Origin: Dehalococcoidia bacterium UBA2991
Lineage (GTDB): Bacteria; Chloroflexota; Dehalococcoidia; Tepidiformales; Tepidiformaceae
DNA: 64,000 bases
Direction: 5' to 3'
Assembly: GCA_002346645.1 (NCBI GenBank)
Contig: DEAD01000003.1
Location: forward strand, 1 to 64,000
The notes below the pieces were generated by a model that was not told where the DNA came from, ran no database searches, and worked only from the letters and a program-made list of their open reading frames with translations. Below are positions 52,842-60,529 of the stretch, in pieces. Both the position numbers and the translations under genes were made by a program. Positions within the stretch are counted from its first letter, which is position 1, and every line of letters starts with the position of its first letter.

Positions 52842-53708
52842 ATGACTGGCCTTTTGGATGGACAATCGGCAATTGTTACTGGGTCGGCATTGGGATTGGG
52901 AACCGCATTCGCTAGGGCACTCGCTGGCCAAGGCGCGAATGTGACCATCTGCGATATACGAGAGGAGGTACACGATGTCGTGTCGGCGTTGGAGGAGGTA
53001 GGTGTGGAAGCGCAGGGGTTCGTGGCTGACGTGGGGGTAGCGGAAGATGTAAGGAAGGTAGTCGACCAACATGTTCAGCGCTTCGGCGGAGTGGATGTGC
53101 TTGTGAGCAACGCAGGGGTGTGGCGGGCCAGTACCGCCACGGACAGTCTGGAGAAGGCTCTCGACGACTACGATTTAGTTGTGAATACGAATCTAAAAGG
53201 GGTTTACCTGTTTGGGCGGGCTGTAATCCCTCACATGATTGCTGGTGGTGGCGGAAATATTGTGCATGTTGCAAGTGACCACGTGGCTACCTGTGGAACT
53301 CCCTACCATCGTTCGCATGAAGATACCCCTAACTGTCCCTTCAGCGGACAGGATCCGCGCCCCACTGGGGGTGGTCCCGACATGGACCTATATGACGCAT
53401 CGAAGTGGGGTATTAATGGCTTCACTATCCCGTGGTCCAAGGCGCTAAAGGAGCACAAGGTCCGTGTGAATGGCCTTTGCATGGGAGCGACAGACTCACA
53501 CATGGTTCGTACTTTTCACGAGCAGAACCCTGCCTCTGGGATTCTCAATAACGCCATGCGGGCAGAGCACGTGGCAGCGTTGATGGTCGAATTGATCGCC
53601 GAGGGGCCAGAGGGTCGGACCGGGAACAATATCAATATTGCCGTTGGGCACCCCATCCAGCTTCCTTCACCTGGTACGCCATACATCTATTCGGAGGTGC
53701 AAGCATGA
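52842..53708 (+). CDS. SDR oxidoreductase of the GLCMGATD subgroup with an active-site insertion
   Basis: A 288-residue SDR. It has TGSALGLGTA (about 14), CDIRE at strand 2 (NAD), VSNAG near 92, Ser in HVASDH, and YDASKW. About 40 residues separate the Ser from the Tyr, against about 13 in classical SDRs; the extra loop is rich in His, Asp and Pro (YHRSHEDTPNCPFSGQ). RVNGLCMGATDSHM follows. ATG 52842 comes after a long G-run with GGAG. The next SDR starts in the stop of this gene (ATGA), so two related subunits are made together. Confidence 0.87.
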   Translation: MTGLLDGQSAIVTGSALGLGTAFARALAGQGANVTICDIREEVHDVVSALEEVGVEAQGFVADVGVAEDVRKVVDQHVQRFGGVDVLVSNAGVWRASTATDSLEKALDDYDLVVNTNLKGVYLFGRAVIPHMIAGGGGNIVHVASDHVATCGTPYHRSHEDTPNCPFSGQDPRPTGGGPDMDLYDASKWGINGFTIPWSKALKEHKVRVNGLCMGATDSHMVRTFHEQNPASGILNNAMRAEHVAALMVELIAEGPEGRTGNNINIAVGHPIQLPSPGTPYIYSEVQA

Positions 53709-54520
53709 GCGTGGGCTTGCTAAGTGGAAAATCGGCAATCATTACAGGGGCTGCACAGGGGATTGGTGCAGGATTTGCGGAGGTATTCGCTGAGGAGGGT
53801 GCGACTGTGATCCTCTGCGATGTGAAGGAACTCGTACTTGAGGTGGCAGCTGGGATCCGAGCTTCTGGTGGTAAAGCGCATGCGCTTATGGCCGATGTTT
53901 CGCGCCGTGAGGATGTAGAACGTGTGATTGCGGCTGCGATAGAGGTGGGTGGGGGAATCGATCTGCTAGTAAATAATGCTGGTCGTTGGACGCAGAGCCC
54001 TGTCACGGATAACTGGGAGAAGGCTCTCTCCGATTGGGACTTGATCATGGATACAAACCTGAAGGGGGTTGTGATGTTCGGGAGGGCTTGCGTGCCCCAA
54101 ATGATTGCTCGTGGTGGTGGGAATATCATCAACATCAGCACGTATTACGTTCTGCCGGCCCGCAGCGAGGGCACGAACCCGCCTGGGACGGACCTCTATG
54201 CTGCTTCAAAGTGGGCGATGAATGGCTTGACACAGGCATGGGCGCAAAAGTTGGCAGAGCATGGTATTCGTGTGAATGCGCTCTGTATGGGGGCAACGGA
54301 CGCGCCCATGCTGCGCAATCTCTTCGATGGTGACCCAGCGGCGGATTTTGCTGCTACTTGGATGACACCACGGCAGATTGCAGGTCTGGCGCTAGAAATC
54401 ATTCGCGAGGGACCCGAGGGTCGTACAGGGGAGAATGTCGGAGCTTGGGTGGGCGTCCCTGTCGAGCTGGGCTCTCGCAAACCGCCACACGAAGCGATCG
54501 CTGGGACGCCGGTAAGCTAG
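53705..54520 (+). CDS. SDR oxidoreductase of the GLCMGATD subgroup, tandem partner
   Basis: A 271-residue SDR with TGAAQGIGAG (about 14), CDVKE at strand 2, VNNAG near 94, Ser in NISTYYV, and YAASKW. It has a shorter insertion (about 10 residues) between Ser and Tyr than its upstream partner. RVNALCMGATDAPM follows. It shares long blocks with the upstream gene (DTNLKGVVMFGRA versus NTNLKGVYLFGRA; EGPEGRTGEN versus EGPEGRTGNN) and so arose by duplication. The four-base overlap suggests coupled expression and perhaps a heteromer. Confidence 0.88.
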   Translation: MSVGLLSGKSAIITGAAQGIGAGFAEVFAEEGATVILCDVKELVLEVAAGIRASGGKAHALMADVSRREDVERVIAAAIEVGGGIDLLVNNAGRWTQSPVTDNWEKALSDWDLIMDTNLKGVVMFGRACVPQMIARGGGNIINISTYYVLPARSEGTNPPGTDLYAASKWAMNGLTQAWAQKLAEHGIRVNALCMGATDAPMLRNLFDGDPAADFAATWMTPRQIAGLALEIIREGPEGRTGENVGAWVGVPVELGSRKPPHEAIAGTPVS

Positions 54521-54598
54521 CGTGGTCTGGGACAATGGTCCCTTGAGCAAGAACAGGATGGGCTTTGCTATCCCCGTTAGAAGAAGGCTCGGTGCTTC

Positions 54599-55879
54599 GT
54601 GGCGACAGTAACGCGAGCTGGTTCAGCCCCAGCGGAGCGCCGGCTCTCTTTGCACACTTTCTCGGCGTTCAAGTCGCGCAACTTCGCGCTGCTATGGGGC
54701 AACAACATGACGTTCGCCCTCTCGCAGTCGGTGCGGCAGTTCGCTTTCACATGGTTAGCATTGGAGCTCTTCAGCTCTGGTAAGGCGCTTGGATTAATTA
54801 TCTTTGCGCTAGGGCTTCCTATCCTTGTCTTTGGGCTTCCTGCGGGTGCTCTGGCTGACCGTATTGACCGGCGATTGCTGCTTTTCGCCAGTCAGGTTGG
54901 TGGTTTCGTTGTCACGCTGCTTACGGCTGTTCTTGTTTGGACGGGCGTCATGACGGTACCTCTCACGATGGTGATGGCGTTGGCCCTTGGGGCGACTGTT
55001 GCTTTCGGGCAGCCGGTCCGGGTTGCGATAGTGCCTTCGCTTGTCGAGCCATCTCGTTTGCTGAACGCAGTCACGTTGATGAGTTTGAGCCAGAACGTCT
55101 CCATGATTGCGGGCCCTGCAATCGGAGGTGTAATGATCGCAATTGGAGGTGTTGGTGCTGCCTTTGCCGGGCAAAGTGTGCTGCTTGGAATCGGGTTGAT
55201 TGCACTCCTGCCGATGCGGGTGCCGGCTATCGACCGTGCTGGTCAGCAGAGACATATGGTTGCGGAAGTGCGGGAGGGACTGGCCTTCGTCGTGGGGCAC
55301 CCGGGGATACGGACATTGATGCTCGTGTTGATGACGACAGCTTTGGTGATGGCCGGGACCTTCATGACTCTTTTGCCCAAGATTGCCAAAGAGGATCTTG
55401 AGATCGGCGCGCTCGAAACATCGCTGTTTTTCACTGCAATGGGAGTGGGCATGCTGATGAGCTCTCTCCTACTTGCGTCTTTCTCACGCCTGGATCGGGC
55501 GGGGCTTTGGTTCATCGTGACGCTTATCTCTGGGGGAGTGCTGAATGCCGCCTTCGGCGTTTCACTCTGGTATGTCGCATCTCTAGCGATCATGTTTGCA
55601 ACGGGCTGGAATGCGGGATTCTTTACTAACCTCAATCTGACCTTGATTCAGGCAAATACCCCACATGTGGTGATGGGTCGCGTGATGAGTATCTACACGC
55701 TTGCTATGGCTGGCGGCATGCCTCTGGGAGGGTTGTTAGCAGGACTCATGTCGGACGCTTGGGGGTCACGGGAGTGGTTCGTGGCCTGCGGGCTCTCGCT
55801 AGTCGCAGTAGGAATAGCAGTTCTTTTGACGCAACCTTCCTTGCGCCACATGCGTTCCAGCGGTGGGACAGGGTCGTAG
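54599..55879 (+). CDS. MFS exporter, EntS/MFS_3-like, second copy
   Basis: A 426-residue membrane protein with about twelve hydrophobic segments. The N-terminus TFSAFKSRNFALLWG and the loop GALADRIDRRLLLF match the protein at 8056-9351, as does the GQPVRVAIVPSLV segment (about 140). It probably exports a small organic molecule. The start is a GTG at 54599 with AAGG about 11 bases upstream. It follows the tandem SDR genes by about 80 bases on the same strand and may move their substrate or product. Confidence 0.85.
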   Translation: MATVTRAGSAPAERRLSLHTFSAFKSRNFALLWGNNMTFALSQSVRQFAFTWLALELFSSGKALGLIIFALGLPILVFGLPAGALADRIDRRLLLFASQVGGFVVTLLTAVLVWTGVMTVPLTMVMALALGATVAFGQPVRVAIVPSLVEPSRLLNAVTLMSLSQNVSMIAGPAIGGVMIAIGGVGAAFAGQSVLLGIGLIALLPMRVPAIDRAGQQRHMVAEVREGLAFVVGHPGIRTLMLVLMTTALVMAGTFMTLLPKIAKEDLEIGALETSLFFTAMGVGMLMSSLLLASFSRLDRAGLWFIVTLISGGVLNAAFGVSLWYVASLAIMFATGWNAGFFTNLNLTLIQANTPHVVMGRVMSIYTLAMAGGMPLGGLLAGLMSDAWGSREWFVACGLSLVAVGIAVLLTQPSLRHMRSSGGTGS

Positions 55880-55883
55880 TGTT

Positions 55884-56699
55884 TTATTGGCCCGATACGC
55901 TGTCACTGATGTGTTCAGCACCGTCGACATGGAGGGCGATGCCAGAAATAAAGCGGGCCTCGTCGGAGTGGAGAAAGAGAGCGGCGTAACCCACGTCCCA
56001 GCCGGTGCCCATTTTGCCGCCAAGTGGAATGCGGCTATTGCGGCGGGCAATTAGATCGGCACGGTCTGCTCCGGCCGCCACGCGCGGTTCGATCGCCATA
56101 GGCGTATTCATGGCTCCAGGGAGAATGGCGTTGACGCGGATGTTGTCGATGGCGTGTTGGGAGGCTAGCTGTTCGGTTAGGGCTAGGAGAGCGGTCTTAG
56201 TGGCCTTGTACCCAAGGAAGGGGTAGGCGTGGCGCGCTGCCATCGAGGAGATATTGACGATCGAGCCCCCTCCTCCCCTGCGCATAGCGGGGATGGCTTG
56301 GCGGGATGCCAGCCAGTGACTTTTCAGGTTAAGGGCGACGATACGGTCGAAGCCTTCTTCTGTGATCTCCATAGGCGAGGCGTCGCCCGCGCCCACACTG
56401 GCGCCTACGTTGTTGTGGAGGATATCGAGTCCACCGTAGCGCGAGACTGCTTCGGCTACCATCGCCCTAAGGCTTTCCTCACTGGTGGCGTCCGTCTCGT
56501 AGACGGTGGCCTCACCACCTTCATCGGCGATCATGCTAGCTGTTTCCTCTGCGGAATTCAGATCACGGTCGGCAACAACGACGGATGCACCCTCTCGGGC
56601 GAGGAGGACAGCGGTCGCTCGGCCGTTTCCGATGGTCATTCCAGGGGTCTGTCCCGCCCCCACGACAATCGCAACCTTACTTTCAACTCTGCCTGGCAT
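55884..56699 (-). CDS. SDR oxidoreductase with an extended glycine-rich loop
   Basis: A 271-residue SDR. The cofactor motif reads VVGAGQTPGMTIGNGRA (about 9-25), so about five residues are inserted compared with GxxxGIG. Strand 2 is VVVADRD (NAD). NNVG is near 90, Ser is in NISSMAA and YKATK is near 160. ATG 56699 follows AGGGG. It is convergent with the MFS gene (four bases between stops) and divergent from the next SDR. Confidence 0.85.
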   Translation of the reverse strand: MPGRVESKVAIVVGAGQTPGMTIGNGRATAVLLAREGASVVVADRDLNSAEETASMIADEGGEATVYETDATSEESLRAMVAEAVSRYGGLDILHNNVGASVGAGDASPMEITEEGFDRIVALNLKSHWLASRQAIPAMRRGGGGSIVNISSMAARHAYPFLGYKATKTALLALTEQLASQHAIDNIRVNAILPGAMNTPMAIEPRVAAGADRADLIARRNSRIPLGGKMGTGWDVGYAALFLHSDEARFISGIALHVDGAEHISDSVSGQ

Positions 56700-56812
56700 A
56701 CTCTTCCCCTGGGACCGCCTGAAGGGCGGTGAAATTCTAATCACGCTGGACGGGGGCGCGAGTTGGCGTCACCCTTCCATGCTGAACTCTTCATCAGGAT
56801 AAGGAGCTAGGC

Positions 56813-57715
56813 TTGCCAGTATCACTTCTCGAACGTACCGCCCTCGTCACGGGCGCGGGCCGCGGAGTCGGCCGAAGCATAGCCCTAGACCTCGCTCGGC
56901 ACGGTGCGAAGGTCATCGTCAACGATCTTGGGGGAACCCTTGACGGGGAAGGCACTGATATCTCCGTGGCGGAGATGGTCGTGCGTGAGATTGAGGCAGC
57001 GGGTGGCACTGCAGTCGCTAACACCGGTGATGTAACGAGCTCCGAAGACGCCTACGGCATGGTGAAGCAGGCGATCGATATGTGGGGCAGGCTCGATATT
57101 GTCGTGTCGAATGCCGGCATTCTCCGGGACCGCGCGCTTCATAACCTTCCGGAAGAGGATTGGTTGAAAGTCCTTGCTGTCCACCTGAATGGCGGCTACA
57201 ACCTGCTGCACCATGCTTGGCCGGCCTTCCGCCAGCAGCACTATGGGCGTGTCGTGTTGACGACTTCAAACTCGGGTTTCCTGGGGAACTTCGGGCAATC
57301 GAATTACGCTTCCGCAAAAGCGGGGCTCATCGGTCTCATGAACGTGGCAAAGCTTGAGGGCGAAAAGTACAACGTGATGGTGAACTGTCTGAATCCGGGG
57401 GCTGCAACGCGGATGACCACTTCTGTGCGGGAGATGGCCCCAGAGCAGGCAGCAGCTATCAGCCCTGATCTCGTTGCACCAGCAGTGACTTATATGTGTA
57501 GCGATTCGTGCACTACGAGCGGAATGATCATCACTTCGGCTAGCGGCTCCTTTGGACGGGCCGCGATCGTACAGAATGAGCGAGTCCCAATCCCAAACGC
57601 TACAGCCGACGATGTGGAGGCGCGCTGGAACGAAATTACGACTCTTGAAAACTCTGAGGTTTGGTGGTCGGTTCAAGAGACCCGCGCCGATCACGAAGCT
57701 TCAAGGGAAGAGTAA
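56813..57715 (+). CDS. SDR, 3-hydroxyacyl-CoA dehydrogenase-like (MFE-2 type)
   Basis: A 300-residue SDR with TGAGRGVGRS (about 14), VNDLGGTLDGEGTD (about 41-54), VSNAGILRDRA (about 103), Ser in TSNSGFLGNFGQ and YASAK near 166. The NDLGG loop and the NAGILRD stretch are typical of the dehydrogenase unit of multifunctional enzyme 2 (beta-oxidation of branched or steroid side chains). The start appears to be TTG 56813, with AAGGAG nine bases upstream. A small membrane gene follows two bases after the stop. Confidence 0.87.
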   Translation: MPVSLLERTALVTGAGRGVGRSIALDLARHGAKVIVNDLGGTLDGEGTDISVAEMVVREIEAAGGTAVANTGDVTSSEDAYGMVKQAIDMWGRLDIVVSNAGILRDRALHNLPEEDWLKVLAVHLNGGYNLLHHAWPAFRQQHYGRVVLTTSNSGFLGNFGQSNYASAKAGLIGLMNVAKLEGEKYNVMVNCLNPGAATRMTTSVREMAPEQAAAISPDLVAPAVTYMCSDSCTTSGMIITSASGSFGRAAIVQNERVPIPNATADDVEARWNEITTLENSEVWWSVQETRADHEASREE

Positions 57716-57717
57716 AA

Positions 57718-57903
57718 ATGAAACTGCCGCCTGCTTGGCTTTGGATACCGCTCGCTGGGCTCTTCGCCATGGGAGGCCTACTCATTGCGGAGTCCCTAGG
57801 GTTTGGGTATTGCTGGGAGCAACCTTTCGGTTGGGCCCTGCTAGTAGGAGGCATTTACTTGTTGTCGACGTCGTTCAGGCAAGATAGCAGGGAGATGCGA
57901 TAG
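57718..57903 (+). CDS. Small two-span membrane protein
   Basis: A 61-residue protein starting at ATG 57718, with GGAAGAG about eight bases upstream inside the end of the SDR gene. Two hydrophobic segments are visible (WLWIPLAGLFAMGGLLIAE, WALLVGGIYLLSTSF) joined by an aromatic loop. The tail is basic. It is tightly linked to the SDR upstream. Family not recognised. Confidence 0.55.
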   Translation: MKLPPAWLWIPLAGLFAMGGLLIAESLGFGYCWEQPFGWALLVGGIYLLSTSFRQDSREMR

Positions 57904-57987
57904 TTTTGACAGTAAGATTTCCCCCTCGCTCCGGGCGGGATTATCGCTAGAATCGCTTGCGCCGCCTTAGGCGCTGGAGGTGTTCCT

Positions 57988-58749
57988 ATGAGACCGTTCA
58001 TCTTGGTGCATGGACCTTTGATAGGACCTTTTACTTGGGTTCCAGTAGCTGCTGAGCTGAGGAAGTTGGGAGCTACTGTGGTTCTTCCTGCATTAATGTC
58101 GCCAGCTAGACGCAATGGAACTTTTTGGGAACACCACTGCGCAGAGTTTGCTTTGGAGCTCAAAAATGTATCGATGGATACGAGCCAGGCTGTGTTAGTG
58201 GGTCACGCGGGAGCGGGACCCCTGCTCCCTAAATTGGGTGAACAATTAGGTGAGCCAGCAGCTTTTTTGCTGGTTGATTCAGACCTGCCGAAAGATGGTT
58301 ACAGCCGCTTTGATATGTTTGACGACGAGCAGGCTGTGGAGGAATACAGGAAGGCAGCAGCAGAACCTTTCTCACCACGAGGGCGGTTAGCTCCTCAGCA
58401 GGACATTGTGCAGGTCGATGAAAAGGTTCGGGAATGGCCCCTGGACCTCTTAAGAGAGGCGCTCACGATGCAGCCGGACGGTAGGGCAGATGTGCAAACT
58501 GCGGTATTTGCTGGGAAACGCCCCACGCCTGTCGAAGTAATGGATGAACCGCTCCCTGTTCCTGAGAACTGGCCAAACGTGCCGGTGGGGTACATTCATC
58601 TTTCAAAAACATATAGCTCTGCAGCCTCAGCAGCGAGGGAACAGGGCTGGCCGGTACTCGAACTTAGTTCGAGCCACGTGCAAATGCTTCTCGAACCGGA
58701 GTCTTTTGCTAGGGAACTCGCTTCATTTGCGGAAGGGGTTGTGGGTTAG
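57988..58749 (+). CDS. Alpha/beta-hydrolase fold protein lacking the nucleophile serine
   Basis: A 253-residue protein with the AB_hydrolase_6 pattern. The oxyanion region is FILVHGPLIGPFTW (residues 4-17), the nucleophile elbow VLVGHAGAGPL (about 68-78), and the C-terminal His loop SSHVQMLLEP (about 226-235). The elbow has Ala (GCG codon) where GHSxGG/GHSGAG has the catalytic Ser, while the His is kept. It is therefore probably not an ordinary esterase; a binding role or cofactor-free chemistry is possible. ATG 57988 follows GGAGG. Confidence 0.8.
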   Translation: MRPFILVHGPLIGPFTWVPVAAELRKLGATVVLPALMSPARRNGTFWEHHCAEFALELKNVSMDTSQAVLVGHAGAGPLLPKLGEQLGEPAAFLLVDSDLPKDGYSRFDMFDDEQAVEEYRKAAAEPFSPRGRLAPQQDIVQVDEKVREWPLDLLREALTMQPDGRADVQTAVFAGKRPTPVEVMDEPLPVPENWPNVPVGYIHLSKTYSSAASAAREQGWPVLELSSSHVQMLLEPESFARELASFAEGVVG

Positions 58750-58806
58750 TTCCTATTGCCCTGAAGGGAGCGAGAGGGGAATAGCGCGGTCATTGGTAGT
58801 GGACGG

Positions 58807-59436
58807 TCAAGCATGCCGTTCTACCCAACGCCCCTGGAAGAGCAGCAGGTTTCCGGAACGCACAGAGATACGCGCAGGGGGCGCAGCGATCTCGTTATGG
58901 ATGCCGTATGCACTGAAGTCGAGACTGTGATCCTGGAGCTCCCACCGAAGGCCGCTTGAGTTGATGCCTTCGCAGTGGCCCATGCTTATGAGTGACACGA
59001 CCGTTCCGATCGGGCCATCGATCTTGCTTTCTCCGTTGACGAGTTCGATAGCGAAGCGTTCGTCGATCACGCGTAGGTGGGCCCTTTGGCCGAAGCGCAC
59101 CAGCACGCTGAGATTTGCCAAAGCGTGGTCTGCACGTCCGCCCCCAGCACCAACGATATCTATAGCATCAAAGCCCTCATCGAGACACAGTGCAACCGCC
59201 TTCTCGAGATCGGTTGAGTTGGGGTCAGAATTCAAGTGGATGCTATCGGGTGGCATGGCGTTACGGGCGGTTCCAAGGGAATCGAGGTCGCCAGTGACGA
59301 TGTCGGGGATGAAGCCAAGGGCGAGAGCGCTACGTGCGCCGCCATCAGCAGCCACCACAAGGTCGGCGTCTCCACGAATCTCTTCGAAGAGCGCGGCTGA
59401 AGGAGGGTCGCCGTTGGCGATGATCAGGGCGCGCAT
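58807..59436 (-). CDS. Thiamine pyrophosphokinase
   Basis: A 209-residue enzyme that transfers pyrophosphate from ATP to thiamine. It has VAADGGARSALALG (about 27-40), VTGDLDSL (about 47), the catalytic NSTDLEKA (about 72) and GAGGGRADHALANL (about 92), then the beta-sandwich thiamine-binding domain ending GNLLLFQGRW. ATG 59436 fits the family start (MRALIIANG); the longer frame overlaps the divergent acetyltransferase. Gene symbols for this family vary (tnr, thiN), so none is given. Confidence 0.92.
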   Translation of the reverse strand: MRALIIANGDPPSAALFEEIRGDADLVVAADGGARSALALGFIPDIVTGDLDSLGTARNAMPPDSIHLNSDPNSTDLEKAVALCLDEGFDAIDIVGAGGGRADHALANLSVLVRFGQRAHLRVIDERFAIELVNGESKIDGPIGTVVSLISMGHCEGINSSGLRWELQDHSLDFSAYGIHNEIAAPPARISVRSGNLLLFQGRWVERHA

Positions 59437-59492
59437 AGATACAGGGAACCTGCCGAGAGGGCAGTTGTCAAAGCAGACGCTACGATTGGTAT

Positions 59493-59957
59493 GTGACTGA
59501 GCCGTTTGTTCTTCGCCCAATGGAGGAGGCAGACATTCTCGAAGTAGCTGCGATTGAGGATGTCTCGGCTTTGCCGCAGCGCTCGCTGGAAGCAAGAAAA
59601 AAAGATCTCAGCTCGGAGCGAAATCGGGGGGTGGTATTGGAGTCTGGGGGCTTGGTGGTGGGCTTGGGTAGTCTCTGGTTGGCGCCAGATGAGGCGCATG
59701 TAACTTCCCTGGCGGTATCTAAGGAGATGAGGCGCCGTGGTCATGGGAGGAGGCTGGTGTGGGCCTTGGTAGCACTAGCGGAGTTTTCCGGATCCGCGGC
59801 GATAACATTGGAGTGCCGAGCCTCTAATGGGCCGGCGCAGAAACTTTACCGGGGATTGGGCTTTGAGGGAGTTGGGGAGCGACGGCATTACTACATTGAT
59901 GGTGAGGACGCGACAATTTTGACTCGGAAGCTAGGTGGAGCTGGGGTGGGCGGCTAG
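59493..59957 (+). CDS. GNAT acetyltransferase, RimI-like
   Basis: A 154-residue acetyltransferase. It has FVLRPMEEADILEVAAIED at the N-terminus, motif A VTSLAVSKEMRRRGHGRRLV (about 69-88) with the acetyl-CoA pyrophosphate loop RxxGHG, and motif B ASNGPAQKLYRGLGFEGVG (about 111-129). The family acetylates N-termini of ribosomal protein S18 or other proteins. The start is a GTG (59493). It is divergent from thiamine pyrophosphokinase. Confidence 0.88.
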   Translation: MTEPFVLRPMEEADILEVAAIEDVSALPQRSLEARKKDLSSERNRGVVLESGGLVVGLGSLWLAPDEAHVTSLAVSKEMRRRGHGRRLVWALVALAEFSGSAAITLECRASNGPAQKLYRGLGFEGVGERRHYYIDGEDATILTRKLGGAGVGG

Positions 59958-59983
59958 TGGTGCTCGTGGGTAGAATTCCGAGC

Positions 59984-60295
59984 ATGGCCGCTAGCATTGC
60001 TGACAAGGCTCGAATCGAAGAGCAGATCGCTCTTATCCCCCGCTTGCGCGGTACAGGCCCCAATCCCTTCGAGTACGACCAGTGGTACGCGCGTACGAGT
60101 GAGATCTTGAAGAGTGTATTTGGGGTGGAGGCAGATGAGGTCGCCCGTTATGAACGAGATGTTGGGGAAACGGGCAGAATGGCGGGCGTGCGTGGTAATG
60201 CCGCTAACATGACCCTTAACATCCATGGTAAGTGGGGCATTCTTGAGCGGTTGGATCGGGCGGAAGCCCTCCTGAGGGAGTTGGTGGCAGGGTAG
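59984..60295 (+). CDS. Small hypothetical protein
   Basis: A 103-residue helical protein. ATG 59984 is preferred, since homology-like content (MAASIADKARIEEQIALIPRL) begins there; a GTG at 59957 overlapping the acetyltransferase stop would add nine residues. The conserved-looking centre is GTGPNPFEYDQWYARTSEILK, and the C-terminus is a coiled helix. No cysteines or membrane span. Family not recognised. Confidence 0.6.
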   Translation: MAASIADKARIEEQIALIPRLRGTGPNPFEYDQWYARTSEILKSVFGVEADEVARYERDVGETGRMAGVRGNAANMTLNIHGKWGILERLDRAEALLRELVAG

Positions 60296-60407
60296 GGCGT
60301 AGCTCGATCGAAGCCCTGGATTGCCACCGTGCCTGCTCGTTTCCGATTTAACTTGGACGTCCTATTTTCCTTTGCACTAGAAGGTAATAAGAGGGAGCCT
60401 CGCAAAG

Positions 60408-60440
60408 CGTAGGTAAATCTACGTTGCTACTGCAACGTGG
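60408..60440 (+). promoter_or_regulatory. Mutually exclusive hairpins in the gyrA leader
   Basis: CGTAG/CTACG (60408-60423, loop GTAAAT) and ACGTTGC/GCAACGT (60421-60438, loop TACT) share bases 60421-60423 and cannot form together. The second stem can extend by two pairs to 60440. This could be a leader switch if transcription starts upstream; a TACAAT at 60477-60482 suggests that a promoter may lie downstream instead. Confidence 0.35.
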
Positions 60441-60529
60441 TCCCGCTGGTACGAGGTCCTTCAAGCACAGAATTGGTACAATTGCCCTAGCAGTTTCCCC
60501 CACTGCGTTCCCGACCGGAGTTCTCGCGG

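Noticed and set aside
60380..60470. T-box-like look of the gyrA leader (AACGTGGTCCCGC)
   Set aside because: Only part of the T-box core matches, no specifier stem or terminator is evident, and gyrA is not a T-box target.
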